From Clarkia xantiana subsp. parviflora (taxonomy: Eukaryota; Streptophyta; Magnoliopsida; Myrtales; Onagraceae), in the NCBI GenBank assembly GCA_036873135.1, contig JAPTYO010000017.1:13578001-13642000 (forward strand): 64,000 nucleotides of DNA, read 5' to 3'. The translations under genes and the position numbers were made by a program. This document shows, in pieces, positions 1 through 10,745 of this stretch. Every line of letters starts with the position of its first letter. The first letter of the stretch is position 1. The notes beneath the pieces were generated by a model that was not told the DNA's origin, did no database searches, and worked only from the letters and a program-made list of their open reading frames with translations.

Positions 1-335
1 GCACGATGAAAGTCGCCTTCAGTGGTGCACGATGAAAGTCGCCTTCAGTGGTGCACGATGAAAGTCGCCTTCAGTGGTGCACGATTCTTAGATTTACTCT
101 AAGTAATATAAAGACGCCTTAAGTGGTGCGCAGTACTTAGATTTATTCTAAGTATCCGAAAGTCGTCTTAAGTGATGCACTCGATGTTAAGTCGCCTTAA
201 GTGGTGCGAGTTATTAAATCGTCGGGAAGGACGTACGAAAATTTCTTAAGTGTCGAGGTTTCGACAGCTAGGAACTAAGTCGTCTTAAGTGATGCATTCG
301 ATGGTAAGTCGCCTTAAGTGGTGCAAGTTATTAAA
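1..335. repeat. 26-bp tandem repeat block downstream of pol (copy 1)
   Basis: Near-perfect 26-bp units containing GTGCACGATGAAAGTCGCC occupy the first 80 bases. Decayed units of the same kind (TTAAGTGGTGC, TAAGTCGCCTTAAG) run to about 335. The same motif in reverse complement fills the space between pol and the antisense gene in copies 2 and 3, so it is part of the element. Confidence 0.85.
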
Positions 336-487
336 TCGTCGGGAAGGACGTATGAGAATCAAAGAAGTCACTCGGAGAAGTGCAACAAAAGATCGGAATA
401 AAAGAAGTCTGATATTGATAAAGGGCTCAAATGCCCGACAATGACGCAAGAGAAGAGGATAGAAGGACTCTAAAAAGATAAAAGCAT

Positions 488-3200
488 TCAAGCTTGGTCC
501 TTGTCAGCAGCATCGGCAGCAGCTGGGTCCGCGGAGTTGGCAGCAGAGGGGTCCACAGGGTTGACTTCGGGAGGATTGGCTATCGGGGCGTCCGCACTTG
601 GAAGCTCAGAAGCGTCTTCGACAATTACGGGGGTACTCCCCCCATCACTCTCCTCGGAAAGAGCAAAATACTTCTTCGCAAAAGGAGCGAGGGAAGGAGA
701 CTTGTCGAAATTGATGGCGTCCCCGTACTCCAGGTGGAGCTCCTCAACGGCGTTGAAGAGAGTGTTCTCCACCTCTGCGCCAAAGAACTTCATGGCATCA
801 GCTTGGAAGCCCTCCGACCTCCGATAGTCCTCCCGACCCTTGGCTTCCGCTTCGGCCAGCCGTGCCGGGAACCCCGCGATCAGCTCCTCCCGAGCCTTCT
901 TCTCGAGGACCAGCTGGTCCTCGGCGGCCTTCTTCTCCTGGGTCAGCCGATCCACGACTGCCCCCCGCTCTTGCCGCTCTTGCCTCAAGAGCCCCTCGAA
1001 GTCCGCGATCTGCTGCTGAAAACCCCGAATCTTCTCATTGAGGACAGCCAGCTCTTTGGCCAGCTTCCCCCGCGAAGACTGGGAGGCCTTGAGATCCGCC
1101 TGAAGCTGCTCGCGGACTCCTCGGTCCCGCTCCCGGGCCTCATCGTAGGCAATGACATACCCGATGAGGCGGTTGTAATCCCCAAGCTCCTACAATCAAA
1201 AGGAAAAATGTTAGAAGGACAAAAGACCCGATTTATCAATCAACAAGAAAGAAGCGAAGTCTCACCTCGATGCGGCGCACAGCCATGTCTCTGACGTCCC
1301 GCTGCATATGCGTCCGATTGAGGAAAATCGGGTGTCGCATGGAAGGCAGGATAGAACCCGCCAGCAGATGCAGGGCCAGTTCTTGGTCCTGTTCCCCTTG
1401 GGTAAGCGGGACCCCCTGGAGCGTCTGGATAGGGGCCCAGGGGGCATCCGCCTGTGAAGAGTGGAAGGGCCTGTAGAAGTCCCCATCGAGAGCAAGGGGA
1501 GAGATAGGACGAGGAAGAGAAGGGCACGTCTCCGCCTCGGCCCGAACAGGGGAGGGAGAGAAGTCGTGGATGGGCGAGAGCTCCCGGTGCTGCAGAGAAG
1601 ACGAGGGAGGCGGCCCCTGAGGGGTTGGTTTCAAAGGGGATTGCCCCGCCTTCCGACGCTGCTGAGGGGTGTCAACCCCGCCGGTCTCCTCGGAGGAGTC
1701 CAGAGTCTCCACCTGGCGAAACTGTTCACCAGATGGTGCCTTCTCTCCAGCTGAGGGAGGCACCCCCGCTGAAGGCGATGCATCTGTGGAAGCTGCAGCA
1801 CCCGAGGAAGCTCCCGAGCGACCTGCACCTGGAGGATGAAGAGCTTCAGATAGGTAGTCAGGAAGTTCATCGGGATTCTTACACCAAATGATACGTCGGG
1901 AGACGTATTGATCCTTCCCGCGGTAGTGATAGTAGCCTGCCTTTAAGACTCGGGGAGTTTCGCCTCGAAGGATCCTTTTGACATCAGCAATACGGCCTTT
2001 CTTGGTCGAGGAAATCAAGTCCGACGGGACCATCCTTTTATACGATTTAATAGCAAGTCGGAGTTGTTTACCTTCTTCAGCATTCTGGACCTCGAAGAGT
2101 TGGTCCAGATCCACCCGTGGCCGCTTGGGCTGCTCCGCTGCAGGAGACCCCGACCTGGCAGCAGCCTTCTTAGCAGACTTCCTCTTCCGCGAGGGGCGGA
2201 CAGCATCGGTCTCCCCCTGCTTAAGGAATAGATCGGTCAGCACAGATACCTTCTTGGCTGCAAACAATAAACGAGGAAAGGTTAGAAGTTTACCTAAGGG
2301 ATCATGCTAGAAGGGCCGTCGAAGAGCTGCCCCCCAGAGACAATACTGAGGAGTCGGACCCCGGCGTGCACCAGGTCCCGCTCCACCAGAGAGTTAGCAC
2401 TAAGAGGAGTGTAAGACTCCCCCCAACGATAAAGCTGGATCAATTGGAGAGTCTCGAAATCCTCATCAGCATAAGAGTGGAAAGCAGGCGGAGGGTCTGC
2501 TGCCACCTCCCATCGAGGCCAAGGGATAGAAGAATGTTGGATGAAGAAGTAGCTCTTCTTCCAGCTACTGTTGTCGGACCCTGTATCGATCAAGAGTCCC
2601 CGACCCTTGACCACCTTCCAGGTGTCACTGGTCCAACCGTGCCGGGCAAGCTGCTGCTTACTCCACTTGGGCATCCGAGGGTAGAAGGCGCAAACCCCCG
2701 CCTCGTTGCATTTCAGCCCATAGAAGGTCCGGAAAAGCTGAGGCTGTAGACCCACTTCTGTCGGAGACAGAGGACTTGGAAGGCGTTCCAGATGCGGATG
2801 GCGTGAGGAGAGAAGGTAGTGGGGTGCGTTTGGTAGTGTTGGCACAGCTCGACCAGGTTACCGCAGAAGGGGAACCTGATCCCCGCTGATATTTGTCCCG
2901 TTGAGACAAATACCTCCCCTTTCTGGGGACGAGTAACCTCAGGGTCACTCGAGGGACGATGCCGAGGATAAGGGAAACGAGGTTCCCAGGTGATGGTGAT
3001 GCAACCCTCTCGGAGAGCTGCATCGTAAGCAGTGGTAGAAATCTCATTTGGAGCATAGTCAAATTTAAAAGGTTTTCTCCCCTCGGAGCTGGAACCGCTG
3101 TCTGAAAAGCAACCAGGGCAAGAAAATACAGTGGGACTCTGGGAAAAATTAAAAAGAAAAAGACGAACAAAGCAACGGAGAGTGTTTCCTTACCAGACAT
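488..3200 (-). pseudogene. Antisense extra gene (aORF) of copy 1, four exons, broken
   Basis: The exon model comes from comparing three copies: exon 1 3194-3200, exon 2 2294-3101, exon 3 1266-2216, exon 4 488-1189, all with GT..AG borders. The predicted protein has a globular N-terminal region rich in Trp/Tyr, like the plant 'putative gypsy type transposon' (Transposase_28-like) domain, a basic RKRKSAKK stretch, a Pro/Ser-rich linker, an exon 4 coiled coil rich in Glu, Lys and Gln, and an acidic Asp/Ala/Pro tail ending ADKDQA. Lesions here: a 1-nt deletion in exon 2 near 2745 (CTCAG where the other copies have CTCCAG) and TGG to TAG at the end of exon 2 (2294-2296). Exons 3 and 4 are open. 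The gene is antisense to gag-pol. The protein's function is unknown, and the family assignment is inferred from sequence character, not a search. Confidence 0.75.
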
Positions 3201-3371
3201 GGTGGAGAAGAGGTTGAAAGAGATGAACGAGATGTCGCCGGAAAGATGATCGGAGAAGACTCCAAAGATCTTCAAAAGCACAGAGCTTGGAATTGCAGAG
3301 GAATTGCAGAGGAATCGCAGAGAGCTTTTGAGAATTCGAAGACGGTAAAAGTTAAATGATGACTGTGGCTA

Positions 3372-3382
3372 GGGTTTTATAG
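3372..3382 (-). promoter_or_regulatory. TATA box of the antisense gene, copy 1
   Basis: CTATAAAACCC read on the - strand, about 180 bases upstream of the ATG at 3200. A CACGTG hexamer lies upstream at 3541-3546. The same TATA and CACGTG arrangement is present in copies 2 and 3. Confidence 0.6.
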
Positions 3383-3755
3383 TCGAAGAAGACGGTTGAA
3401 AGGACACTTCGATCCGAGTCGTCGAAGTCGAAGAGTCTTAATCTGGACCGTTGAGATGAAACGTGCAGAAGGACAACGGGCGTAATGATGAAACGGCCTG
3501 AAAAGCACTTTTCAGAAAAGGACAGGCGCGAAAAATAAGGCACGTGGGTCGAAAACGTCACTCCATTATCTGCTGCATTTAATGCACTAGAAAACCGAAG
3601 AGACCTTTGGGATATAGCAGTTACCTACAAAACCCTGAGGAAACGTGGAGGAGAAGACTGACGAAATTAAGTAACTGAACCAAGGGACAGATTCCCGACT
3701 CTAGTATTGGAAAATCGGGAGTTGGAAGACACGACGAACTAAAAGTCCCTCATGT

Positions 3756-3767
3756 CTTGGGGGCAAA
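3756..3767 (+). other. Polypurine tract, copy 1
   Basis: CTTGGGGGCAAA directly abuts the LTR start TGATGGG. The identical tract abuts the 3' LTR of copies 2, 3 and 5. Confidence 0.85.
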
Positions 3768-4465
3768 TGATGGGTCCGATTATAGCCGTCAGGCCCTTTA
3801 ACGGCGAAGAAACGGAAAAACAGGCCCACCAGGCCCAGAGTAAGGGTCAAGATGACCTAGGAGAAGGGTCCCGATGAAGGGAGTCCCGACGAAGCAAGGT
3901 CCCGACAGAGTCGGTCCTGACAGCGGAGCTGGAAGCTCCCGATGAGAAGCCTTTAAATAGGCCCCGATGATGAATCCCTGAGAATGATAGGCCCTGTCAC
4001 GATGACGAGGGGCCCCGAGCGGTGACACGACGAGATAAATTTGGAGTCCCCGACGGGAGTCGGGACTCGTTACCAGAGGATAAAGCCAAGATATGCGGGG
4101 CGTAGCCGAGATATACGGAACGTGGTTAAGATACACGGATCGTGGCCGAGATACGCGGGGCATGGCTAAGATACGCGAGATCATGTACGAGATAAGCGGG
4201 ATACGGGCTAACCACCCCTAACGGTTCGCCAGGTACCTGAGGCACCTCTTTGCCTATAAAAGGGCAGGAGGTCACCTCAGATCACTTACGTTGAGTTCAA
4301 TATACTTTTGAGATCATTGCTTGCCAGTCATACGAGAGACTCATTTAAGCATCGGAGAGGGATTCTGGGTCACCGCCCGGTCTATCCCCTCTTGCAGGAT
4401 TGCGTGGAGCAAAGGAGCCAGGATTACCGTCAAGATCCGTACCGGAGTTCCACCGTGATCCAACA
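3768..4465 (+). repeat. 3' LTR of Gypsy copy 1 (698 bp)
   Basis: Begins TGATGGGTCCGA and ends GTGATCCAACA, with TG..CA termini. U3 holds a run of degenerate 20-bp units containing GCCGAGATACGCGG (about 4090-4205). A TATA box CCTATAAAAGG lies at 4253-4263. It is followed by the conserved R/U5 segment with GCATCGGAGAGGGATTC and CCCCTCTTGCAGGAT. Confidence 0.9.
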
Positions 4466-4996
4466 TCGGCATCCAAGTACTATTAAGAAAACCCTTCCTC
4501 TTAAAGAATGGGTCTAGGTGGTGACTTGCTTACCACCGCCTCTATGAGGAAACCTTCTTCATTAAGGAATGGTGAGGTAGAAACCTGCTTGTCACTTGCT
4601 TCTGCCGCCATGAAAAAACCTTCTTCGTTAAGGAATGGTGAGGAGGCAAAGTGCTTGTCACCCGCTTGTTCCGACTCCGGACAGAAACACCCTTTAAAGG
4701 GTAACCGCCATACAAAGTTGGTAAATCTTCCCTATAAATAACTTTGAGTACTTTCATTATTTACATACTCTAATATACTTTTACAAGTATCACTCTCTCA
4801 TATTCCATTACTGACTTAAACATCAGAGTGGAATCAGGGATAAATCTCCACCCCTTTTTAGGTTAAAAGCCACCAAAACTCGACAAAGGAAACTAGATAC
4901 CCTACGAGGTCAAGATAGACACCTAAGAGAGCAAGGAGAGACGACATCCTGAAGTCCATTCCCGAAAGCTAGGGCCACGGAAACTTGATCCCAACA
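4466..4996 (+). repeat. 3' portion of an LTR related to the outer Gypsy element
   Basis: A TATA box (CCCTATAAATAAC, about 4730), a GTGGAATCAGGGATAAAT-like R segment and the terminus TTGATCCCAACA match in order and wording the reverse complement of the LTR at 9125-9793. Copy 1 is inserted in this LTR, whose other part is off the left edge. Paired imperfect units (CCTTCTTCATTAAGGAATGG, CCTTCTTCGTTAAGGAATGG) sit in its U3. Confidence 0.7.
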
Positions 4997-5260
4997 ATCG
5001 GCATCACTCAACATAACTATATCAATAGCTCATCAAATCCATTTTAAACAATATTTCATACTTCTAGAAATCTAAAGATAGTTTTTACCTTCAAAATCTA
5101 ATAATCGTAGTTTTCTCCGTTAAATATAGGAAGCGACAAACCTTGCTCTCTCGATCTCGCCATAGAGACTTGTTTACTTCACCAATTGTTTGATCTACTT
5201 CGGTTTGCTTTTCGTCAAACCCTGCCCAACCAATCAATCAAATAGGCTCCAATACCAATT
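4997..5260. other. Non-coding remnant of Copia internal sequence
   Basis: No open frame. The right end (5244-5260) reads on the - strand as AATTGGTATTGGAGCC, a variant of the initiator-Met-tRNA primer-binding site. The stretch is therefore best read as the 5' untranslated start of a truncated Copia element. Confidence 0.5.
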
Positions 5261-5581
5261 TGTTGAAATTTAGAAAGGTAGAAAACACACAAACATGTGA
5301 AAATGAAGTAAACTCGACCCATAATCAATTTCTCCAACCTAATGGCATTGCTTGCCATTACTAGAGCACCAAGTGGCGACTATGTTCCTTTTTTCTACTC
5401 TCTCAAATTTACTAACTCTCTATCGTTTTTTCTTATTTCACCTCTATTACATAATACCTAGCTAGCAACTCTTACTTTTCCTTAGACACAAAAATTCACT
5501 ATTTTACTAACTAGCTACTTACTAGACTTTAATTACGAAAATTCCACTGACTAAAACAACAACCATAATAACATTTTAACA
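5261..5581 (-). repeat. Copia-type 5' LTR remnant (321 bp)
   Basis: On the - strand it begins TGTTAAAATG and ends TTTCAACA, immediately followed by the primer-binding-like site noted at 5244-5260. No second LTR or coding region is visible, so this is a truncated insertion. Confidence 0.6.
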
Positions 5582-6299
5582 ATATGTATAATTAATAATA
5601 CATGCATGGGCGGGGCCCCGCGACCCCCCAACCCGGATTCGTCCTACAGGTCGCGGGTTACGGGGTCCGCGGGGCAAAATCGGGGCGGGTACCCGCGGGT
5701 CAACGGATATCCGTGACCCGTTGTCACCCCCAAATGCAACCGCTTTTTCATCATTAACCCAACTAGAGCATGATCCATGATCGGGTCGGACCTTGATCGG
5801 GATTGATCAAGATCGGTGACCCCAATCAGGGTCCGACCCAGACATGGGTCGAAATTTGATTGAGTCAATTTTAACTTAGGGTCCGATTGGACTCAATCGA
5901 ACCTATGTCAAAATTGACATAACTAGGTTTCGACCATGGCTGGGTCGGACTATGGTTAGTGTCGTCGGATCTAGCTGACCTCGACCATGGTAATTTTTGG
6001 CTATGCTGAGTTTGTATAAAAACTAAATTATAAAATTAAATGTTAAGAATATAAATTAGACACAAAGTAAATAAAATAAAGTTTAAGGAAAGTCACGTGA
6101 CTTGTACATATATCTAACATATGAGTAACGAATATACATAAAAAAATCAATTTAGTCAAAGATATATATATTATTAAAAACCTTTTAACACAGTAATAAT
6201 AATTAATTATAATTATTATTATTTTAATAAAAGGTATATGCTGATTTTGGGCTGATCTTCACAAGTCCAACTAATCTCAATCATGTTTGCAAATGTTAA
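5582..6299. other. Non-coding; GC-rich CGGGT tract and decayed foldback sequence
   Basis: 5605-5735 is a GC-rich tract of CGCGGGT/ACCCGCGGG words. 5860-6130 carries GGACTCAATCGAACC, CGACCATGGCTGGGTCGG and GTCACGTGACTTGTACAT, phrases also found in the Mutator-like elements at 37039-37969 and 44895-45503, so it is probably a worn copy of that family. The rest is AT-rich with no supportable gene. Confidence 0.45.
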
Positions 6300-6523
6300 G
6301 GCCCATTTCATGTTTTCTACAATATATATATATATATAATATATAGAGGTACCAAGAACCCTAGAAACACAGGTGGTAATTTCCGGCAGATCCCCTCTCT
6401 TTCTCATGTTTTCAGGCTGCAACAGTTTCTCTCAATCGTCTCATTTAATACCTTCTGCCCTAATTTTGGATTTCAGTTTTTCTGGCAATCGCGTTGCTAA
6501 CTAAACAGACCGACAAAATAAAG
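6300..6523 (+). other. Possible orphan 5' leader exon
   Basis: A TATATATATATA run (about 6322-6337) is followed by a CCCTAGAAACAC leader-like stretch and CTCTCTTTCTC pyrimidine tracts, then AAATAAAG followed by GTATCT, a good plant donor site at 6524. The next 250 bases are T-rich like a first intron. No coding frame is present. It could be the leader of a gene displaced by the insertions to the right, or chance. Confidence 0.25.
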
Positions 6524-7666
6524 GTATCTTTCAATATCTTAGGCTAATTTTCTTGAGTCAGAGTTGAGTCTCTTGATTGGCTCCATCTTGCGTTAGTTTG
6601 GTCATTATATGTTCTAATATATTATCTCATCATCTTTGAATTTTGATGTAATTGAGTTTTGAGGGAGCTTTGTAAGATCATATTTCAGTTTTTACGGGCT
6701 CTCTCAAATCTCATTTGATTTTCAGTCTTCAAACGAAATCCATTCCATTGAGGACATAGATCTGACCATAGATCTGACAAGACATAATTAAACGAACGGT
6801 AACAAATATATTTTTATAGAAATATATTTTTTATGGTTCATTGTCTAAACAACTCTCACGGTAAAGCTTGTCAAATGAACTCACAAGCATATACAAGTTT
6901 ATATGAAATTATATATATTAAATTTTAGAGAATAAAACCTAGAAGTCATAAAAAAAATTATTATTTTTTGTTATTTTACATTCTTTTTGTGTCATGACTG
7001 AATTCATTTTGCTTTGGGTTGCTGCCCAAGCCATTGGGAAGACCATTTGAGGGTTTAGTATTATGACTTTCCTACCGTTCATCTTGGTTCGGATACGTGG
7101 TTGACATGGTAGTTCGTAGTCGATATGGTCTCTGGCTCAGGTCCCCTTATTGCTAAGGTCAATAAAGAAATGTTGTCGAATGCGCCCAGACTTGTCTGGG
7201 TGGCCACCTTCATCGAGGCGCAGTGAAGCGAGCACCCGATGGTTGTCAGAGGCGCTGAGGCGGGCATCTTCGCCGCCTTTATAAGTTTTAAGTGTTATTA
7301 GTACATTTTCAGGTTTCTGGCATAGCCCATTTTTTTAGAGTTAAAAATAATTAGAACTAAAGATATTAACAACCAGTTCATATTCTCTACGTCAATCAAG
7401 TCACAATTTGAATTAAGTCATGTTACTCATAATAACACTAGGTGCGGTGGGGTTACCAAACATTGTCAACAAAATTTGTAATCAAGAAGATTCAAATCTT
7501 ATAGTTGAAGCACTAGTTTGCAATGTTGTTGAAGGCCTTGGCCTCGTCGCCTGAGGCGAATTAGGGGTATCTTGACCCATACCTTTTTGAGGTTGCTGCC
7601 TTTAAGGAGGTGCTCATCTTATATCCACTCGGTGCGCCTTTTCTTGAGGTGACAAAGGCAACGAGG
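6524..7666. other. Non-coding, with GCC/GGC-rich repeat fragments
   Basis: AT-rich to about 7000. From about 7080 and again from 7520 there are phrases such as GAGGCGCTGAGGCGGGC and CTCGTCGCCTGAGGCGAAT, resembling the repeat at 31218-31980. No supportable gene. Confidence 0.4.
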
Positions 7667-7822
7667 CACACGCCTCGAAGGATAGAGAGGTGGACAAGAA
7701 TTGTGGAGTTGAAAGGATGAAACTTACCATAAATTTGCAGAGCAAGGGCTTCCATGGAGGAAGAAGAAGGTAGGCTGGATATGTAGGAAGAAGCGTGACT
7801 CTATAGTGAGGCACACGCCTCA
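7667..7822. repeat. Direct duplication, left copy, flanking a MITE
   Basis: About 150 bases from CACGCCTCGAAGGATAGAGA to GACTCTATAGTGAG are repeated at 8707-8863 with a few substitutions. A third, more diverged copy lies at about 31436-31560 on the far side of the large Gypsy insertion. Confidence 0.75.
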
Positions 7823-8709
7823 GATTTAAAACTAAACTAACATATAAAAAAAATAAAAAAAAATTAATAATAAAAATAACATTATTTCAAAAGTGGCACC
7901 TCAAACAGGATAGACCTGCATGGGAAACCGGAAACCCATTGTGGCCGGTGCCAAGAGCTAGGCTAGGAGCCTGGGACCCACCTGCCGCTTGATTTACCAT
8001 ATCCAGGATGTGGGCTCATTTGCCTAGGGGTCCCACAAACAAGTTGGTCCCTACTTTTAATAATAAAATTGGGATTTTTTTATTAAAATAACTTTTTAAA
8101 TATGTGAAATTAATTGAAAAAATTAAGTAGTTTAGTAATTTTTTAAAAATTGAATTTATAATAATAAGTAAAATACATTAATTATTTATATGTTTATTAA
8201 TGTTTATATTTATCAAGTAAATTTGTATATTATTATTAATTTTGATAAATTTAATATTATTAGGTAAATATGTCCAATAATACTATATAATTGATATTGG
8301 ATGATCATATAATACACAAAGATTTTCTGTTCTAATATTGTATTGGATTAACTAATTAGATGAAACATAATATCTTAGTGTATCATATATATCATTAATG
8401 TATTTTTTCAATTAATTTCACATATTTAAAAAAAATTATTTTAATAAAAAAATCTCAATTCTGTTATTAAAAATAGGGACCCACTTGTTTGTGGGACCCC
8501 CTAGGCAAATGAACCCACCGCCTGGATATGGTAAATCAAGCGGCAGGTGGATCCCAGGTTCCCAGCCTAGCTCTTGGCACCGGCCACAGTGGGTTTCCGG
8601 TTTCCCACGCAGGTCTATCCTATGTAAGGTGCCACTTTTGAAATAAAGTTATTTTTAATGTTATTTTTTTATATATTTTATTTTTAAATGTTAATTTAGT
8701 TTTTAAATC
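7823..8709. mobile_element. Foldback MITE with about 330-400 bp inverted repeats
   Basis: The left arm (7823 to about 8130) and right arm (about 8410-8709) are inverted copies: GATTTAAAACTAAACTAACAT against the complement of its right end, then a GC-rich block with CCACCTGCCGCTTGATTTAC and GGTCCCACAAACAAGT in both arms. The centre is AT-rich and non-coding. There is no transposase. The superfamily is not clear and no ordinary short TSD is visible, because the flanks are a 150-bp duplication. Confidence 0.7.
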
Positions 8710-8863
8710 CACGCCTCGAAGGATAGAGAGGTGGACGAGATTTGTGGAGTTGAAAGGACGAAACTTACCATAAATATGCAGAGCAGGGGCTTCCATGGAG
8801 GAAGAACAAGGTAGTCTAGATATGGAGGAAGAAGTGTGACTCTGCAGTGAGAAAGTAGAGGGA
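8707..8863. repeat. Direct duplication, right copy
   Basis: Partner of 7667-7822, starting CCACGCCTCGAAGGATAGAG. Sequence after it (8864-9124, including TTTATAATAGTGGTTGAAATAGTC) continues to match 31600-31870, so the duplication belongs to a longer dispersed repeat. Confidence 0.7.
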
Positions 8864-9124
8864 GGAAAATTGATTGCGATTAGGTTAAAAAACTAGGGTT
8901 CTTATTTAACTTTTAAAAAATTGTTTAAAGGTCCCTAGGTTTATAATAGTGGTTGAAATAGTCATCAAAATTGCTCTTTTATCTATCATGGGGTCTAAAT
9001 GATAATGCTAAAAATTTAGAATAAATATATTTTTAAAAAGCATATAAAATTATAAGAGTGCCTTATTTCTCTCGAGTATATGCATCGTATTTGTACAGAT
9101 TTTATAGTTATCCCATATAGGTTG
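8864..9124. other. Non-coding, homologous to the right flank near 31.6-31.9 kb
   Basis: Shares GTTTATAATAGTGGTTGAAATAGTCAT and ATTTTATAGTTAT with 31710-31890. No gene. Confidence 0.55.
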
Positions 9125-9793
9125 TGTTGGGATCAAAATGACGTGGCCTTGAACTTCAGGTGGCGGACTTCGAGATATCGCTGCAGGCTAGCTCTCTTAG
9201 GTATCTTTTTTTACCTCTTGGGTACGTAGTTTCCTTTAGAAGCTTTGAATGAGGCGAGGACCTTAAAAGGGGTGAGGATGGCCCCTGATTCCACTCCGAA
9301 GCTTAAGTTAGTAATGGATTTGGAGAGAAAAATATGAAGTATTAAGCAAGACTTTTTTAAGTATTGGGAGGGTTCCCATATTTATAGGAGGAAGGTTTTG
9401 TGGTATGGAGAATGGCGAGCAGGTCGCCAGCTGGTGCCTCTTCCTTCAGAGGGAAGTATTCTAGAGGCGGCGAGCAGGTCTCCACCTGTCCTTTCCTTAA
9501 GAAGGAAGGTTTCTCCTAAATTACTGATGAGCGACTCAACTTGACTCGCACCTTGAGAAGGGAAGCTTTGGACTTCGACTCGACTTACTCTTTTAAGAGG
9601 GGAGCCCTGGACGACCTTTTCGCCTTGTCCCTTATGGTTGCTGTCTGGGAAGTCGACTTCTGTTTGTAGGATAGTCGACCATTCATCTTCATCACCTTAT
9701 TTTGGACTCGAATGGTCGACCATATGTTCTTTTTCGAGATCTCGACTTTTTCTCTGTCGACTTGTACTAGGTTGCCTTGAATCATATCCAACA
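9125..9793 (-). repeat. 3' LTR of the outer Gypsy element (669 bp)
   Basis: Matches the split LTR at 20508-20866/30764-31217 but is about 140 bp shorter. The segment from AAAATATTACCGACTTC to GTGACAAGCACG of the other LTR is missing between CATATTTATAG (about 9380) and GAGGAAGGTTTTG. TATA on the - strand: CTATAAATATGGG. Confidence 0.85.
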
Positions 9794-9805
9794 CTTACCC
9801 CCAAG
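9794..9805 (-). other. Polypurine tract, outer Gypsy element
   Basis: Reads CTTGGGGGTAAG on the - strand, adjacent to the LTR. Confidence 0.75.
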
Positions 9806-9959
9806 ACATAAGTCGTTAGTCTTTAAAATAAAGGGGAAGGAGTTATGTCGAGTACCTTCTTTGATGAGAAAAGGATTTTGCCCCTTGGCTTTCTTAGAAC
9901 TTAGGTTCATTTCCGTCATTTGGCGTTGATAGAATCAATGAGTCAGTAGAGACTGACCT

Positions 9960-10745
9960 CCTTCATCGAGATGACCTTTTAGTGGTGAGGAGTCAATTAA
10001 GTATGTTCTTTTATAACCGGTAGATACTAGGTCGTATCTTTTTTAGGGGCGACTTTCGGAAGTCGGTGGCAAGGGGAGTCAGTGTTACAACTGATCTCTT
10101 GGTTGTTGTGGACTGTAGAAAGTCGAGGAATCAATTAAGACTGCTCCTTTGTAGATAGTTGAAGGAGTCAGTACTATGACTGATCTCTTGGATCGTCGCA
10201 GACTATATGAACTCCAGGAGTCAGTGTTATGACTAACCTCCTTTGTAGATAGTTGAAGGAGTCAGTATTATGACTGATCTCCTGGATCGTCGCCGACTAT
10301 ATGAAGTCGAAGAGTCAGTGTTATGACTAATATCCTTTGTAGATAGTTGAAGGAGTCAGTATTATGACTGATCTCCTGGATCGTCGCACACTATATGAAC
10401 TCCAGGAGTTAGTGTTATGACTAACCTCCTTTGTAGATAGTTGAAGGAGTCAGTATTAAGACTGATCTCCTGGATCGTCGCCGACTATATGAAGTCGAAG
10501 AGTCAGTGTTATGACTAATATCATTTGTAGATAGTTGAAGGAGTCAGTATTATGACTGATCTCCTGGATCGTCAACGACTATATGAAGTCGAGGAGTCAG
10601 TATTATGACTGATCTCCTGGATCGTCGCCGACTATATGAAATCGATGAGTCAGTGTTATGACTGATCTCCTTTGTAGATGGCGACTTTCGGGAGTCGGGG
10701 GAGTCAGTTTTATGACTGATCTCTTGAATCGCCGCCGACTATATA
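9960..10745. repeat. 94-bp tandem repeat downstream of integrase (part 1)
   Basis: Units beginning TAGTTGAAGGAGTCAG recur every 94 bases (about 10155, 10249, 10343 and so on). Each unit holds two related halves of about 47 bases, each built on GTCAGT..TATGACTGATCTCCT. The array continues after the solo LTR at 11478-11655, so it was one block. It sits where the 26-bp array sits in copies 1-3. Confidence 0.85.

Larger units (their letters stand above)
1..4465 (+). mobile_element. Ty3/Gypsy (Tat-type) LTR retrotransposon, copy 1, 3' part only
   Basis: The window opens inside this element. Reading along the + strand it shows tandem repeats, an antisense extra gene, a polypurine tract and a 3' LTR, the same order that follows integrase in the complete copies 2 and 3 (where it appears on the - strand). 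The 5' LTR, gag and pol would lie left of the window. The five bases after the LTR, TCGGC (4466-4470), are the expected target-site duplication, but its partner is outside the window. Confidence 0.9.

Noticed and set aside
1..80. CRISPR-like array
   Set aside because: The 26-bp units are adjacent with no unique spacers, and the setting is a plant retrotransposon.
494..1294. Long + strand frame over copy 1
   Set aside because: It is the complement of exon 4 of the antisense gene, which is conserved on the - strand in three copies; the + frame is not conserved.
3798..4184. LTR-encoded protein (also at 21168, 30343, 49156, 59612 and 63303)
   Set aside because: The frame recurs in every LTR of the family because the U3 20-bp units and flanks lack stops; it lies in the promoter region with no typical coding signal.
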